DNA of 60,035 nt, taken from NCBI GenBank assembly GCA_022791495.1, contig JAAVZE010000037.1:1-60035 (forward strand), written 5' to 3'. The first letter of the stretch is position 1. Each line of letters opens with the position of its first letter. This document shows positions 40,799 through 49,769 of the stretch, piece by piece. The position numbers were made by a program, and so were the translations under genes. This DNA comes from Eubacterium sp. GTDB taxonomy: Bacteria; Bacillota; Clostridia; Lachnospirales; Lachnospiraceae. The notes beneath the pieces are model-generated. The model saw nothing but the letters and a program-made list of their open reading frames with translations. It was not told the origin of the DNA and made no database searches.

Positions 40799-42094
40799 TT
40801 ACTTCCGGCAAGGCAGCTTCACATAAAAGCAGCTGCCACCCGTGGGGGTGTCCTCCACACCGATTTTCCCCTGATGGGAAGTAACGATTTCCTTTGCGAT
40901 GCAGAGACCAAGGCCAAAATGCTCTCTGTCGCTGTGAGCCTGGTCGGAGCGGTAAAACCGGTCAAAGATCAGGTGCTTTTCGCGGTCAGGAATGCCGCAG
41001 CCGGTATCAGTAAAGCGGAATACAAGGAATGGCTTTTCAAGAGCCAGTGATAAATGTATTTTTCCCCTTTCCGGGGTATAGGACAGGGCATTGTTCATAA
41101 GTATGGAAAAGACCTGTATGATCCGCTCCCTGTCACAGCAGCAGTCTGGAAGCAGCTCTTCCGGGATCTGGATGGACAAGCGGATGGACTTTTTGGCAGC
41201 CAGAGGTTCATAGTTTTCAAATACATGTATGAGAATATTGTCTGGCGGCCAAAATTTACAGCGCAGTGGCAGCTTTCCCGAATCGGAACCAGCTAAAAGC
41301 AGCATATCGCGGATGAGGTTCTGCATCCGGAGGCCCTCATTCTGTAACAGTGCAATGGTATGCGCCTGTTTTGCGGTATCCTCTGTTTTCTCCAGCACTT
41401 CCAGACCGGAACGGAGCACGGAGAGAGGGGCGCGAAGTTCATGAGAGGCAGAGGCGATAAAGTGCGTCTGTCTTTTCTGGCTCTTTTCCAAAGGGACGAT
41501 CAGGCGCCTGGTGAAGGATCGTGAAAAGAGGAATAAGAGAAAAAGTGCGGCGATACCGGTCAGGAACACGGCGAATCGGAGATGCCGGATCTGACTCTGC
41601 TGTTCTTTCAATGAGGAAAGGATGAGAATGCCAAGACGGCCATTTTTTTTCGGGATGATTCCAGCGGAAGCGTTGTATTGCTGTCCTGTGGATGCGATGA
41701 ACGTGTATTCTCTGTGGAGGGTAAGCTGGTTTGTGTGCCTGGAGAAAATATCGATATTGCATTGCGTGCGGGCAGCTTCTTCTGCTTCCTGTGCCAGCTG
41801 TCTTTCCTGCCTGGAATTATGGTAGTTCTGATAGAGCAATGGAGTGTTGTTGTCATAAAGAAAGAGCTGGAGCTGTCCTTTCTCCAGAAGCTGATTCAGC
41901 CATTGGTGAGAGATGGATTCCTGTTCCTGGAGGTGGATCAGAACGGAGTTAAGCTGATTAAGAAAAGAAGCATAGTTGTTTTTCCTGATGCTGGTTTCTG
42001 CGAAAAAAAGGCTGATTACTGTCAGAGTAAGAAAAATCAGTCCGGTTACCAGAGTACAAAATAGTGTCAGATGTATATGAAGTTTACGAAACAT
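40799..42094 (-). CDS. Sensor histidine kinase (two-component system)
   Basis: A 431-residue membrane kinase. Helices at about 11-33 and 174-193 enclose an extracellular domain of about 140 residues. The HisKA motif SASHELRAPLS gives His218. The ATPase domain shows MNNALSYTPE (N box), FTDTGCGIP (G1), FDRFYRSD (F box) and HFGLGLCIAK (G2). It is encoded 65 bases downstream of the response regulator on the same strand, so the two form a pair. The signal is unknown. The divergent ABC/adaptor operon at 43025 is the likely target. Confidence 0.88.
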   Translation of the reverse strand: MFRKLHIHLTLFCTLVTGLIFLTLTVISLFFAETSIRKNNYASFLNQLNSVLIHLQEQESISHQWLNQLLEKGQLQLFLYDNNTPLLYQNYHNSRQERQLAQEAEEAARTQCNIDIFSRHTNQLTLHREYTFIASTGQQYNASAGIIPKKNGRLGILILSSLKEQQSQIRHLRFAVFLTGIAALFLLFLFSRSFTRRLIVPLEKSQKRQTHFIASASHELRAPLSVLRSGLEVLEKTEDTAKQAHTIALLQNEGLRMQNLIRDMLLLAGSDSGKLPLRCKFWPPDNILIHVFENYEPLAAKKSIRLSIQIPEELLPDCCCDRERIIQVFSILMNNALSYTPERGKIHLSLALEKPFLVFRFTDTGCGIPDREKHLIFDRFYRSDQAHSDREHFGLGLCIAKEIVTSHQGKIGVEDTPTGGSCFYVKLPCRK

Positions 42095-42159
42095 AAGCAG
42101 TCCCCCTTATCTGGTTCGATGGCGCAGGATGAAATAGAGTTCCAATTCGCGCCACCGGG

Positions 42160-42834
42160 CTATGGCTGTTCCAGAATGTATCCAACACCGCGTACCGTTT
42201 TCAGCTGCAGAGTGCTTCCAGCATAGAGCAGCTGTTTTCTTATAAAATGGATATAGGTGTCCAGATTTCCCTCTTCCACTGGGGCATCTACGCCCCATAC
42301 CCGCGAGAATATAACCATGCGGTGCATAACCTTGCCAGGATTACGCAGGAAAACTTCTAAAAGAAGCCCTTCTTTCACAGATAAGGGAAATTCCCCCTTG
42401 GGAGCGTGCAGGATGCGGAGGTCACTATCATAGGAAATATCTCCTAAAAACAAGAGATTATCATCCTCATAGGTACCGCTTCTTCTTCCCAGAGAGCGGA
42501 TCCGGGCAGATAGTTCTTCAAATTCAAAAGGTTTGACGATATAGTCGTCGGCACCGCAATCCAGTCCCTCGATCCGGTCATAGAGTTCACCTAGTGCCGT
42601 GATGACGATGACCGGTGTCTGGATTCCAGCCGCCCTTGCTTTTTTTAGTACGAGCATGCCATTCATAGTAGGCAGCATACGGTCCAGCAGCACCAGATCG
42701 TGTCCATCCTGTAAAAATAGATCCATGCCATCCCGTCCGTCGTGACAGCAGTCGATTTGATGACCTTCTTTCTGTAACTGAAACTGCAGAAGTCCGCATA
42801 ATTTTTTGTCATCTTCTATCAGTAAGATTTTCAT
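42160..42834 (-). CDS. OmpR/PhoB-family response regulator
   Basis: A 224-residue regulator. The receiver has the acidic pair in LIEDD, the phospho-acceptor Asp51 in LLDRMLP, Thr in VITA and Lys in VKPF. The C-terminal winged helix shows LSVKEGLLLEVFLRNPGKV and NLDTYIHFIRKQL, then VRGVGYIL. The ATG at 42834 follows GGAG and is preferred over one four codons upstream. It is transcribed ahead of the kinase and divergently from the ABC operon, and the spacer between contains an inverted repeat suited to this family. Confidence 0.9.
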   Translation of the reverse strand: MKILLIEDDKKLCGLLQFQLQKEGHQIDCCHDGRDGMDLFLQDGHDLVLLDRMLPTMNGMLVLKKARAAGIQTPVIVITALGELYDRIEGLDCGADDYIVKPFEFEELSARIRSLGRRSGTYEDDNLLFLGDISYDSDLRILHAPKGEFPLSVKEGLLLEVFLRNPGKVMHRMVIFSRVWGVDAPVEEGNLDTYIHFIRKQLLYAGSTLQLKTVRGVGYILEQP

Positions 42835-42878
42835 AGTTATCTCCATTCTTTTTCTTTTCAGTGTAGCACAATTACCTT

Positions 42879-42951
42879 AAAATATCCTTTAAAAAATAAG
42901 AAAAAAATAAAGGTGTTTTTTAAGAAAGTTTAAAGGTTATTTTGTTACAAT
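42879..42951. promoter_or_regulatory. Divergent regulatory region with a 15-bp inverted repeat
   Basis: AAAATATCCTTTAAA (42879-42893) and TTTAAAGGTTATTTT (42929-42943) are inverted copies matching at 14 of 15 positions. The right copy is followed directly by TACAAT (42946-42951), a likely -10 box for the + strand operon. The left copy faces the response regulator gene. I infer an operator for that regulator; no protein-binding evidence is available from sequence. Confidence 0.5.
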
Positions 42952-43024
42952 GAGTTTATAAAATTACGAAGCACCATAGTACCGTTCGTTTTTGTTGTAC
43001 TAAAGGTGAGGAATGGAGGGAATT

Positions 43025-45310
43025 ATGCAACGGGGAATAAAGATGATATGCTTTCTGCTGGTGGCAGCACTAATCACTACATTTTTTGCAGGATGTGGAA
43101 AGAGCAGCCCGGAGGGCAGTAAAGCAGATTCTACAGGAAAGGAACAGGCAAAAGAGGAAGAAGATAAAAAGGGGGGAAGCGGGCGCTTTCTTGAGAACGA
43201 AGTGAGACTGCCAGAGGGAATCAATAACATTATGGCTCTAAACAGGCTTTCGGATGGAAGTCTGGCAGCATTGGGGAGAAATAAAAACGAAAAAAAATAT
43301 TTTATGCTTTCAAGCAGGGACTTCGGGAAAAATTGGGAAACGACGGCGATCACAGGTGTGGCGGAGAATTATATGCCGCTATCCGCCATCACTCCAGACG
43401 GTAGTGCAGTATTGGCGGAATATGCCGTAAATGGGGCGGTAAAGGGAAAGCTGGTGAATAAAAAAGGAAAGGCAAAGGAGTTCTCTTTTCAGCTTCCCAG
43501 AGCAAAGAAAGAAAATCAGGTGCGGCAGATGAGCTTTGACAGCACTGGGAATCTCTTTATTCTGGATGGGAGTGGCACCCTGCTTAAAGTGGATCTGTCC
43601 AGTGGAACCTGCAGCCAGGCATTTGATACAAAGGGGGCCGGCATCTCTTATTTTCATACCGCGGGGGATGTGCTGACCGCGGTACACAGTGACGGTGTTA
43701 TGCTGTTTGATACGAAAAAAGGAAGCCGGTTGGAATCGGAAGGCATATTGGATGATCTGGTAAAAAAGAACCCAAAGTTAAGGTCTGCGGATACGGACAG
43801 GGGAAGTCCCATGGTTTTTTCTGGGGGACAAAAGGAAAATGGGCTGATGTATGCTAATGAAAATGGGATTTTTCATGTTACCAGAGGGGGAAGTGTGGCG
43901 GAACAGCTGGTGGATGGATCGCTGACCACTCTGAGTAATGGAAACATTATTTTTCTCAATCTTCAGGGGTTTGGTGACGATCATATCATTTTGGCCTTGA
44001 ATGACGGGGGAACGGATAAGATCCTCCATTTTATTTATGATAAAAATGCAGCTTCAGTGCCAGAAAATGAGTTGACCGTCTATGCACTGGAAGAATCCAA
44101 CGTTCTTCGTAAGGTGGCGGCCTCTTTTCGGAAGACTCATCCGGATGTTTTGGTGAACCTGGAATTTGGGCTTTCCGGAGATGACAGTGTGACGCTGCAG
44201 GATGCATTGTCTGTTCTGAATACGAATATTCTCGCCCAAAAAGGTCCGGATGTATTGATCCTGGATGGTATGCCCTATGAGAGCTATATCGAAAAGGGGA
44301 TTTTGGCAGACCTTAGCGATACCGTGGCAGAGATAGACCAGGCAGAGGGTATTTTTCCTAATATGATAGAGACAAGTAAAAAGAACGGAAAGATATATGC
44401 CATGCCTGCGAGGTTTCTTCTGCCCATCCTGGAAGGGGATGAAAAGGCATTAAGAGCAGGAGGCAGTCTGAACGCCCTGGCGGACTATGTCTCCCAGACC
44501 AAGAAAACGAGTTCGGGAGATATCACTCCGCCTAACAAGGGAAGACGGACGCTGCTTCGCGATCTATATTATGCCGATTCCGCCCTTTGGCTGACAGAGG
44601 ATGGAAGCCTGAACCGGGAGGCACTGAAAGAATATCTGGAGAGTGCCAAAAAGATATATGATGTGGATTCTGGAAGGAAAGATAATGATTATATGGATAA
44701 AATGGCCGGGGATGGCACCATGGAGGGGTCGAAGATCGGCACCCACAACAGTGCAGGATTGATAGCTGGAAAGTGTAAGATCGCATTTGGGTCTATGGCT
44801 GGCTTATATGATCTCCAGCAGATGTGCAGCACATGGAAACAGACAAAGGCAGATTACTGCCTGATGAACCAGGACAGGGTAAAATCCTACATCCCTTCTC
44901 TTATGGCAGGGGTGACGGAGGGAGAGAATACAGAGCTGGCAAAAGAATTTGTCAAAGAGCTGCTGGGGAAAAAAGCAGCCAGTGACAGTGATGGATTTCC
45001 GGTGAACAAAGCAGCATATGATGAGATCTGCCAGGAAAAGATGGATGATCCCCGTGTAAAAGACGGTTCATCTGTAAGCTTTAACGGTCCAGGGGGCGAA
45101 AAATATGGCTATGAATTTATCAATCTGAGACAGTCGGATATCGATAAAATGACAGGAATCATTGAAGGACTGGAGAAACCAGCTATGACAAACCGCGTCA
45201 TACAGGAGTTTGTTCTGGAGCAGGGGGAGAAATATCTAAAGGGAGACCAGAGTCTGGAAGAAGCGGTGGAGGCTGTCATGAAAAAGGTAAATCTGTATCT
45301 GGCAGAGTAG
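43025..45310 (+). CDS. Lipoprotein with N-terminal repeat domain fused to a solute-binding domain
   Basis: A 761-residue lipoprotein with the lipobox FFAGC. Residues about 50-330 resemble a beta-propeller: repeated strands such as SSRDFGKNWETT and LFILDGSGTLLKVDL. From about 340 the protein is an extracellular solute-binding domain (VLRKVAASFRKTHPDVLVNLEF; then GPDVLILDGMPYESYIEKGILADL). Both ATG 43013 and ATG 43025 are possible; the latter has the better spaced GGAGGG. Two sugar-type permeases follow, so it is probably their receptor. The fused propeller is unusual and may add polymer recognition or a contact to the downstream adaptor. Confidence 0.82.
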   Translation: MQRGIKMICFLLVAALITTFFAGCGKSSPEGSKADSTGKEQAKEEEDKKGGSGRFLENEVRLPEGINNIMALNRLSDGSLAALGRNKNEKKYFMLSSRDFGKNWETTAITGVAENYMPLSAITPDGSAVLAEYAVNGAVKGKLVNKKGKAKEFSFQLPRAKKENQVRQMSFDSTGNLFILDGSGTLLKVDLSSGTCSQAFDTKGAGISYFHTAGDVLTAVHSDGVMLFDTKKGSRLESEGILDDLVKKNPKLRSADTDRGSPMVFSGGQKENGLMYANENGIFHVTRGGSVAEQLVDGSLTTLSNGNIIFLNLQGFGDDHIILALNDGGTDKILHFIYDKNAASVPENELTVYALEESNVLRKVAASFRKTHPDVLVNLEFGLSGDDSVTLQDALSVLNTNILAQKGPDVLILDGMPYESYIEKGILADLSDTVAEIDQAEGIFPNMIETSKKNGKIYAMPARFLLPILEGDEKALRAGGSLNALADYVSQTKKTSSGDITPPNKGRRTLLRDLYYADSALWLTEDGSLNREALKEYLESAKKIYDVDSGRKDNDYMDKMAGDGTMEGSKIGTHNSAGLIAGKCKIAFGSMAGLYDLQQMCSTWKQTKADYCLMNQDRVKSYIPSLMAGVTEGENTELAKEFVKELLGKKAASDSDGFPVNKAAYDEICQEKMDDPRVKDGSSVSFNGPGGEKYGYEFINLRQSDIDKMTGIIEGLEKPAMTNRVIQEFVLEQGEKYLKGDQSLEEAVEAVMKKVNLYLAE

Positions 45311-45332
45311 TAGGAAAGGCAGGAATAAACAT

Positions 45333-46178
45333 ATGAAAAAACGATGCAGGGCGGGATGGTATTTTATTCTTCCCAGCCTGTGTGGGGTTGTGCTTTTTTA
45401 CCTTATACCTTTCGGGGATGTAGTGCGGCGCTCTTTTATGAAAGCGTCTGGGGCGGGATTTGCTGGTTTTGACAACTATAGACAGGTGCTGGGGAACCGG
45501 GCGTTCTTACTGGCCGCAGGAAATACGCTTCGTTTTGTTCTCGTCTGTCTGCCGCTGCTGCTGGTACTGTCTCTGGGGATCGCCGTTCTGCTTCAAAGAT
45601 TTGTAAGGGGAACAAAGTTGTTAAAAAGTGCGTATTTAGCTCCTCTTGCGATACCGGCAGCCAGTGTGGTGCTGCTCTGGCAGCTGCTGTTCGACAGCCA
45701 AGGGGCAGTAAATGGAGTTCTTGATTTCTTTCAACTTCCGGGAAAGGACTGGATGAATACCGGGGCTTCTTTTGGAATTCTCGTATTCAGCTATATTTGG
45801 AAAAATCTTGGCTATGATGTGATCTTATGGATGGCAGGCCTGCAGGGTATATCTTTGTCCATCTATGAGGCGGCGAGAGTGGATGGGGCGGGAGAGTGGA
45901 AATGCTTTCGTTATATCACTCTGCCAAACATCCGCCAGACCGCACTTACCATTGTCATCCTTTCTTTTCTGAATTCCTTTAAGGTATTCCGGGAGGCATA
46001 TCTTGTGGCAGGCAGCTATCCCCAGGAGAGGATCTATCTTTTGCAGCATGTGTTCAATAACTGGTTTGCGGAGCTGTCTGTGGATAAAATGGCAGCTGGT
46101 TCTGTGCTCCTGTGCCTTTTGATCACCGTATTTGTCCTGTTATTACACCAGAGCTGGGGAAGGGAGGAGTTATCATGA
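45333..46178 (+). CDS. Carbohydrate-type ABC transporter permease (MalF-like)
   Basis: A 281-residue inner-membrane permease with six predicted helices. The EAA loop YEAARVDGAGEWKCFRYITLP, which contacts the ATPase, is intact. It pairs with the next permease, whose ATG overlaps its stop (ATGA). No ATP-binding gene is in the operon; sugar importers of Firmicutes often share a distant MsmX-type ATPase. Given the binding protein upstream, import of an oligosaccharide is the simplest role, but the adaptor genes downstream make this less certain. Confidence 0.87.
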   Translation: MKKRCRAGWYFILPSLCGVVLFYLIPFGDVVRRSFMKASGAGFAGFDNYRQVLGNRAFLLAAGNTLRFVLVCLPLLLVLSLGIAVLLQRFVRGTKLLKSAYLAPLAIPAASVVLLWQLLFDSQGAVNGVLDFFQLPGKDWMNTGASFGILVFSYIWKNLGYDVILWMAGLQGISLSIYEAARVDGAGEWKCFRYITLPNIRQTALTIVILSFLNSFKVFREAYLVAGSYPQERIYLLQHVFNNWFAELSVDKMAAGSVLLCLLITVFVLLLHQSWGREELS

Positions 46179-47014
46179 AAAGGACTTTGGCGGCAGTGGT
46201 ACTTGGGTTTTTTGCCATTCTGACGGTGAGTCCAGTGGTGTTTTTGCTGACTGGTACGTTTATGGGGGATCAGGAGATGATGGAGCTGATTGCCCCAATG
46301 ATAAAAGGAGCGGATGGCTTTGTTTCCTGGCGGCTGTTTCCCCAGTTTCCCACGCTGCGGAATGTTGTGGGGCTGCTGCTGGATTCCCCGGAATTCTTTC
46401 AGATGTTTTGGAACTCGGTGAAGCTGACAGGATGTATCCTGGCGGGGCAGCTGATCGTTGGAATGCCGGCGGCCTGGGGGTTGGCGCGGTATTCTTTCCA
46501 GGGCAGGGGATTTCTTTATATGTTGTATATTGTCATGATGATGATGCCCTTTCAGGTTACCATGCTCTCAGAATATTTGGTGCTGGATGCTATGGGCCTT
46601 ATGGATACCAGCGCCAGTGTGATTCTGCCGGGAATCTTTTCCACCTTTTCTGTGTTTATTATGTACCGTTTTTTCAGCGGGATCCCGGAGAGCATCATAG
46701 AAGCTGCCAGAATAGATGGGGCAGGGGAGTTACAGATTTTTCTTGGCATTGGGATTGCCCTTGGCAGACCTGGAATTACATCGGCGCTGGTATTGGCCTT
46801 TCTGGAGTGCTGGAATATGATCGAGCAGCCGATGACCTTTCTGACTACAAAGAGCCGATGGCCCCTCTCACTGTTTTTACCGGAGATCGACGGCGGCAAT
46901 GCTGGATTTTCTCTCTGTGCCTCATTGGCAGCGCTGCTTCCCGCCGTATTTGTATTTCTTATGGGGCAGGATTATCTCGAGCAGGGCATCGCTTCCTCAG
47001 CAGTAAAAGAATAG
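46175..47014 (+). CDS. Carbohydrate-type ABC transporter permease (MalG-like)
   Basis: A 279-residue permease with six predicted helices. The EAA loop reads IEAARIDGAGELQIFLGIGI; the family's usual PLxxP after the loop is altered (ALGRPGIT). The start at 46175 follows GGGAGGAG and overlaps the previous stop; the longer open frame lies inside that gene. It forms the transmembrane heterodimer with the MalF-like protein. Codon use is GC-rich, and another long frame on the same strand (46132-47019) is a by-product. Confidence 0.85.
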   Translation: MKRTLAAVVLGFFAILTVSPVVFLLTGTFMGDQEMMELIAPMIKGADGFVSWRLFPQFPTLRNVVGLLLDSPEFFQMFWNSVKLTGCILAGQLIVGMPAAWGLARYSFQGRGFLYMLYIVMMMMPFQVTMLSEYLVLDAMGLMDTSASVILPGIFSTFSVFIMYRFFSGIPESIIEAARIDGAGELQIFLGIGIALGRPGITSALVLAFLECWNMIEQPMTFLTTKSRWPLSLFLPEIDGGNAGFSLCASLAALLPAVFVFLMGQDYLEQGIASSAVKE

Positions 47015-47028
47015 CATAGGAGGTTTCT

Positions 47029-48357
47029 ATGAATAAAAGGAAAAAAATGATTTCATTCTGGGGGAGAGGATTTCTCCTGCTGATGGGGATTATGGTGCTT
47101 TTTACTGTGGTTTCCAAAGCGGCGGCTTCTTTTACAGTGGCAAAGGTCAGTGTGACGGAACCAGCCTCCCGGAAAATTCAGCACACGCTGACCGTGGAGG
47201 GCAGGATTGAGAAGAACCAGGAACTCTCTGTTATGACACAGCCGGACCAGCTGATGAAACGTGTTCTGGTAAGTGTGGGGCAGAGGGTGAAGAAGGGAGA
47301 AGTGCTGGCCGTACTTGATGAGACTCATCTGCGGGAACAGTTAGAGGGTGTCAGGGGAGAAAAAAGGGCACTGGAGCTGCAGAATGAGGCCGTCCGGCAG
47401 AATCAGCGGCAGGCAGAAAATAAACGGTTAAGGGATAAGTCCCAGGCACAGGAGGATTATGAGCAGCTAAGGGAGAACAATAAGTTGACTCTTAACAGGT
47501 TGTCTGGAGAGCTGGAGAAGGCAAAGAGGGCATTGAGGAAGGCACAACGTCGGAAGGACAAGGAGAGCCCGCTGGCTGCCCGGCAAGAAGTGGAAGAAGC
47601 AAGGGAGGCTTACCAGGCAGCCAAAAGCACCGCAAAAGAAGAAGAGAAGGCGGCGAAGAGAGCGATTCGTGAAGCTCAGGGGATGCCGGAGGCGGATAAC
47701 AGCATTGAGATAAATAACATTGCCATCCAAAAACTGGAGGAGAAGATCGGCAGGCTGACGGCCCTGGAAGAGAAGAAGGGAGAGATATTGGCGCCCAAGG
47801 ATGGTGTGATCACGGAGATTCTTGTCAATGTTGGACAAAAAACACTGGACACAGCCATCTTTACCATGACTGATGACAGCGAGGGATTTCTGTTTGCCGG
47901 CAGAATGAATCCCGAGGAGGCTGCTTTGGTATCTCTGGGGGATACTGTGGTACTGACGGCTTCTGGCAGAGAGGAAAAAGATCTTTCCATAACATCGTTA
48001 GAGCTGGATGAGAGCAAAGAGTTCATGTTGGTGACGGTGTTGCTGCCAGCGGAATCTTTTCATCTTGGAGAGACAGCTTCCATGGAGGTAACACAGGAGT
48101 CGGACAATCAGTCCTGTACTATTCCCATCACGGCACTGCGCCAGGAAAATGGCAGATATTATGTGTTAGTTGTTGAGAAGCTGAATACCGTCCTGGGAGA
48201 GCAGGAAAAGGCAGTGAAAGTAGAAGTAAAAGTTTTGGATAAAAATGAAATGTACGCGGCGCTGGAGTCTGAATCAATAAAAGAGGACAGCCGGATCATC
48301 GCTGATTCAGACCGCTATGTGGAGGCAGGTGACAGGGTGCGCCTGAGAGAAGAATGA
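47029..48357 (+). CDS. MacA/HlyD-like membrane-fusion adaptor
   Basis: A 442-residue protein with one N-terminal helix (about 12-32). The first half of a lipoyl-like domain (VSVGQRVKKGEVLAVLDE) is followed by a long alpha-helical hairpin (about 95-240, rich in Lys, Glu, Arg, Gln), then the second lipoyl half (GVITEILVNVGQKT), beta-barrel and proximal domains. Adaptors of this kind link an inner-membrane pump to the outside; in Gram-positives they partner MacB-like ABC proteins. It follows the permeases by 14 bases and overlaps the next gene by four, so all are one operon. Confidence 0.85.
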   Translation: MNKRKKMISFWGRGFLLLMGIMVLFTVVSKAAASFTVAKVSVTEPASRKIQHTLTVEGRIEKNQELSVMTQPDQLMKRVLVSVGQRVKKGEVLAVLDETHLREQLEGVRGEKRALELQNEAVRQNQRQAENKRLRDKSQAQEDYEQLRENNKLTLNRLSGELEKAKRALRKAQRRKDKESPLAARQEVEEAREAYQAAKSTAKEEEKAAKRAIREAQGMPEADNSIEINNIAIQKLEEKIGRLTALEEKKGEILAPKDGVITEILVNVGQKTLDTAIFTMTDDSEGFLFAGRMNPEEAALVSLGDTVVLTASGREEKDLSITSLELDESKEFMLVTVLLPAESFHLGETASMEVTQESDNQSCTIPITALRQENGRYYVLVVEKLNTVLGEQEKAVKVEVKVLDKNEMYAALESESIKEDSRIIADSDRYVEAGDRVRLREE

Positions 48358-49253
48358 TGGGGATAAGAAAACGCAGGATCGTGGCAGTGGCTGTATGCTT
48401 TTGCCTGACTGTTCTATTCCTGTGGATGGGAAGCGTATCTGGGAACAGGGCAGGAAGTTATTTTAGAAATATTTCGCTTCAGGCAGAGGTACAGGAGTTT
48501 GATGCAGAATGGATCAATTCAGTCATGCTGCAGCAGGGGATCCCGGAAGACGGAGAAGGGGAATCACAACCAGAGGATAAGGAAACCTTTGCGGTCTGGA
48601 CAGAGCTTAAAAATGAATTGGTGTCTGTCATGGAAGGAGGAAAAAGTACGGTGACAGATGTCATTGCAGTATACGGACCCTCTCACTGCCTGCTTCCCCT
48701 GGGAAAGAATCTTCTTCCAGAGGACAAGGAGGGTTGCATTATCGGCGAGGGGCTTGCAGAAGAATTGTTCGGCACCCATCTGGCGGAAGGGCAGCAGGTG
48801 GAGTGGATGGGAAGGACCATGACGATACGCGGGGTTCTGAGGGAACCAGGACATTTTCTTATGGCAGAGGCCTCTGGTTTTTGGGATGCAGTTACTTTCG
48901 ACCGGATCAATATTACTTTATCTGACGATCAGGATCGAACGGTCGCCGGGGAGCGTTTTATCAACCGGCATGGCCTGGCGGCCAGAGAACTGCAGTGGAA
49001 TCACCGTTATGGTTGGAAGTGGCTGGCGGAAATGGTTCCAGCAAAGTGGTCCGATTTTGAGGGATGGAGGGAAAATTTTCAAAAGCATAAAAAGGCGGTG
49101 GAACTTGTAAAAAATACTGAGAAGAGTACTATAGAATCAGAGGGTATCAGGTACTATGACCGGAAGATACTTTTTGAACTATCAGGCATTCTGTTTTGCG
49201 GTTTATGTGTAAGAAATATATGGTATATAATAAGGAAAGTCTCGATTTTATAA
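48354..49253 (+). CDS. MacB core-like membrane protein without FtsX domain
   Basis: A 299-residue protein with one N-terminal helix (about 8-26) and one near the C-terminus (about 275-295). The region VIAVYGPSHCLLPLGKNLL to CIIGEGLAEELFG and MTIRGVLREPGH resembles the periplasmic core domain of MacB permeases. MacB proteins normally continue with three more helices (FtsX domain), which are missing here, and there is no ATPase gene. It may therefore be a structural partner of the adaptor rather than a transporter. Its stop codon lies inside the terminator loop at 49251-49253. Confidence 0.65.
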   Translation: MMGIRKRRIVAVAVCFCLTVLFLWMGSVSGNRAGSYFRNISLQAEVQEFDAEWINSVMLQQGIPEDGEGESQPEDKETFAVWTELKNELVSVMEGGKSTVTDVIAVYGPSHCLLPLGKNLLPEDKEGCIIGEGLAEELFGTHLAEGQQVEWMGRTMTIRGVLREPGHFLMAEASGFWDAVTFDRINITLSDDQDRTVAGERFINRHGLAARELQWNHRYGWKWLAEMVPAKWSDFEGWRENFQKHKKAVELVKNTEKSTIESEGIRYYDRKILFELSGILFCGLCVRNIWYIIRKVSIL

Positions 49254-49270
49254 AAAATCGGGGCTTTTAT
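49236..49270 (+). terminator. Intrinsic terminator of the ABC/adaptor operon
   Basis: AAAGTCTCGATTTT pairs with AAAATCGGGGCTTT (two G-T wobbles) around an ATAA loop, followed by a T-rich tract. The stop codon of the preceding gene falls in the loop, so the last codons are part of the stem. Confidence 0.75.
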
Positions 49271-49271
49271 C

Positions 49272-49300
49272 TTTTATTATTCTTTATTTTGTGGTAGAAT
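49272..49300 (+). promoter_or_regulatory. Probable extended -10 promoter of the cdaA block
   Basis: TGGTAGAAT at 49292-49300 fits an extended -10 box (TGN before TAGAAT). A weak -35 (TTTTAT, 49272-49277) lies 17 bases upstream. It is placed about 30 bases before the first gene of the block and after a terminator. Confidence 0.45.
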
Positions 49301-49331
49301 ACAATATAAATGTGAAAAGATTGGAGTTCAT

Positions 49332-49769
49332 ATGCTTAGCGAAGAGAAAATTAGGATTATGATACGCTTATCAGATTATGAACAAAATAAAGGTAAGATA
49401 GATCTTGAGCGAACCAGGTATTTTAAACTGGATTATATCCGGATGCAGATACTTAAGACATTGGTTTCCGTATCTGCTGCGGTTTTTCTTGTGGTGCTTC
49501 TTGTTGGGTTGTACCATATGGAATACATAATCACCAACGCCCTGGTGATCGATTATACAGGAATGGCAAGGTATTTTCTGATACTGTATATTTTGCTTCT
49601 TTTACTATTTACCTTTGTGACTGTCAGTGTTTCTTCGGTGCAGTATGAAGCCTCCAAAAGCAGGGTTAAGGAATACTACGCAGCTTTGCAGGAACTGATT
49701 GGTTATTATGACCGCGAAGATCAGGAGAGCAGCAGCGCAGATGGGCCGAAGGAGGAAACAGCTCTATGA
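49332..49769 (+). CDS. Small membrane protein of unknown function
   Basis: A 145-residue protein with two strong transmembrane helices (about 40-62 and 80-105), a basic N-terminal cytoplasmic part and an acidic, Ser-rich tail. GGAG precedes the ATG. I recognise no motif. It is translationally coupled to the next membrane protein (overlapping ATGA), and the two may form a complex. Its place at the head of a cdaA-cdaR block suggests an envelope-related role, but this is only context. Confidence 0.75.
   Translation: MLSEEKIRIMIRLSDYEQNKGKIDLERTRYFKLDYIRMQILKTLVSVSAAVFLVVLLVGLYHMEYIITNALVIDYTGMARYFLILYILLLLLFTFVTVSVSSVQYEASKSRVKEYYAALQELIGYYDREDQESSSADGPKEETAL

Noticed and set aside
46132-47019. 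A 295-codon open frame overlapping the MalG-like permease in another frame of the + strand.
   Set aside because: Its translation has no membrane pattern or motif and is rich in unlikely Cys/Trp/Gly runs; the overlapping frame has the full permease signature with EAA loop and ribosome site.
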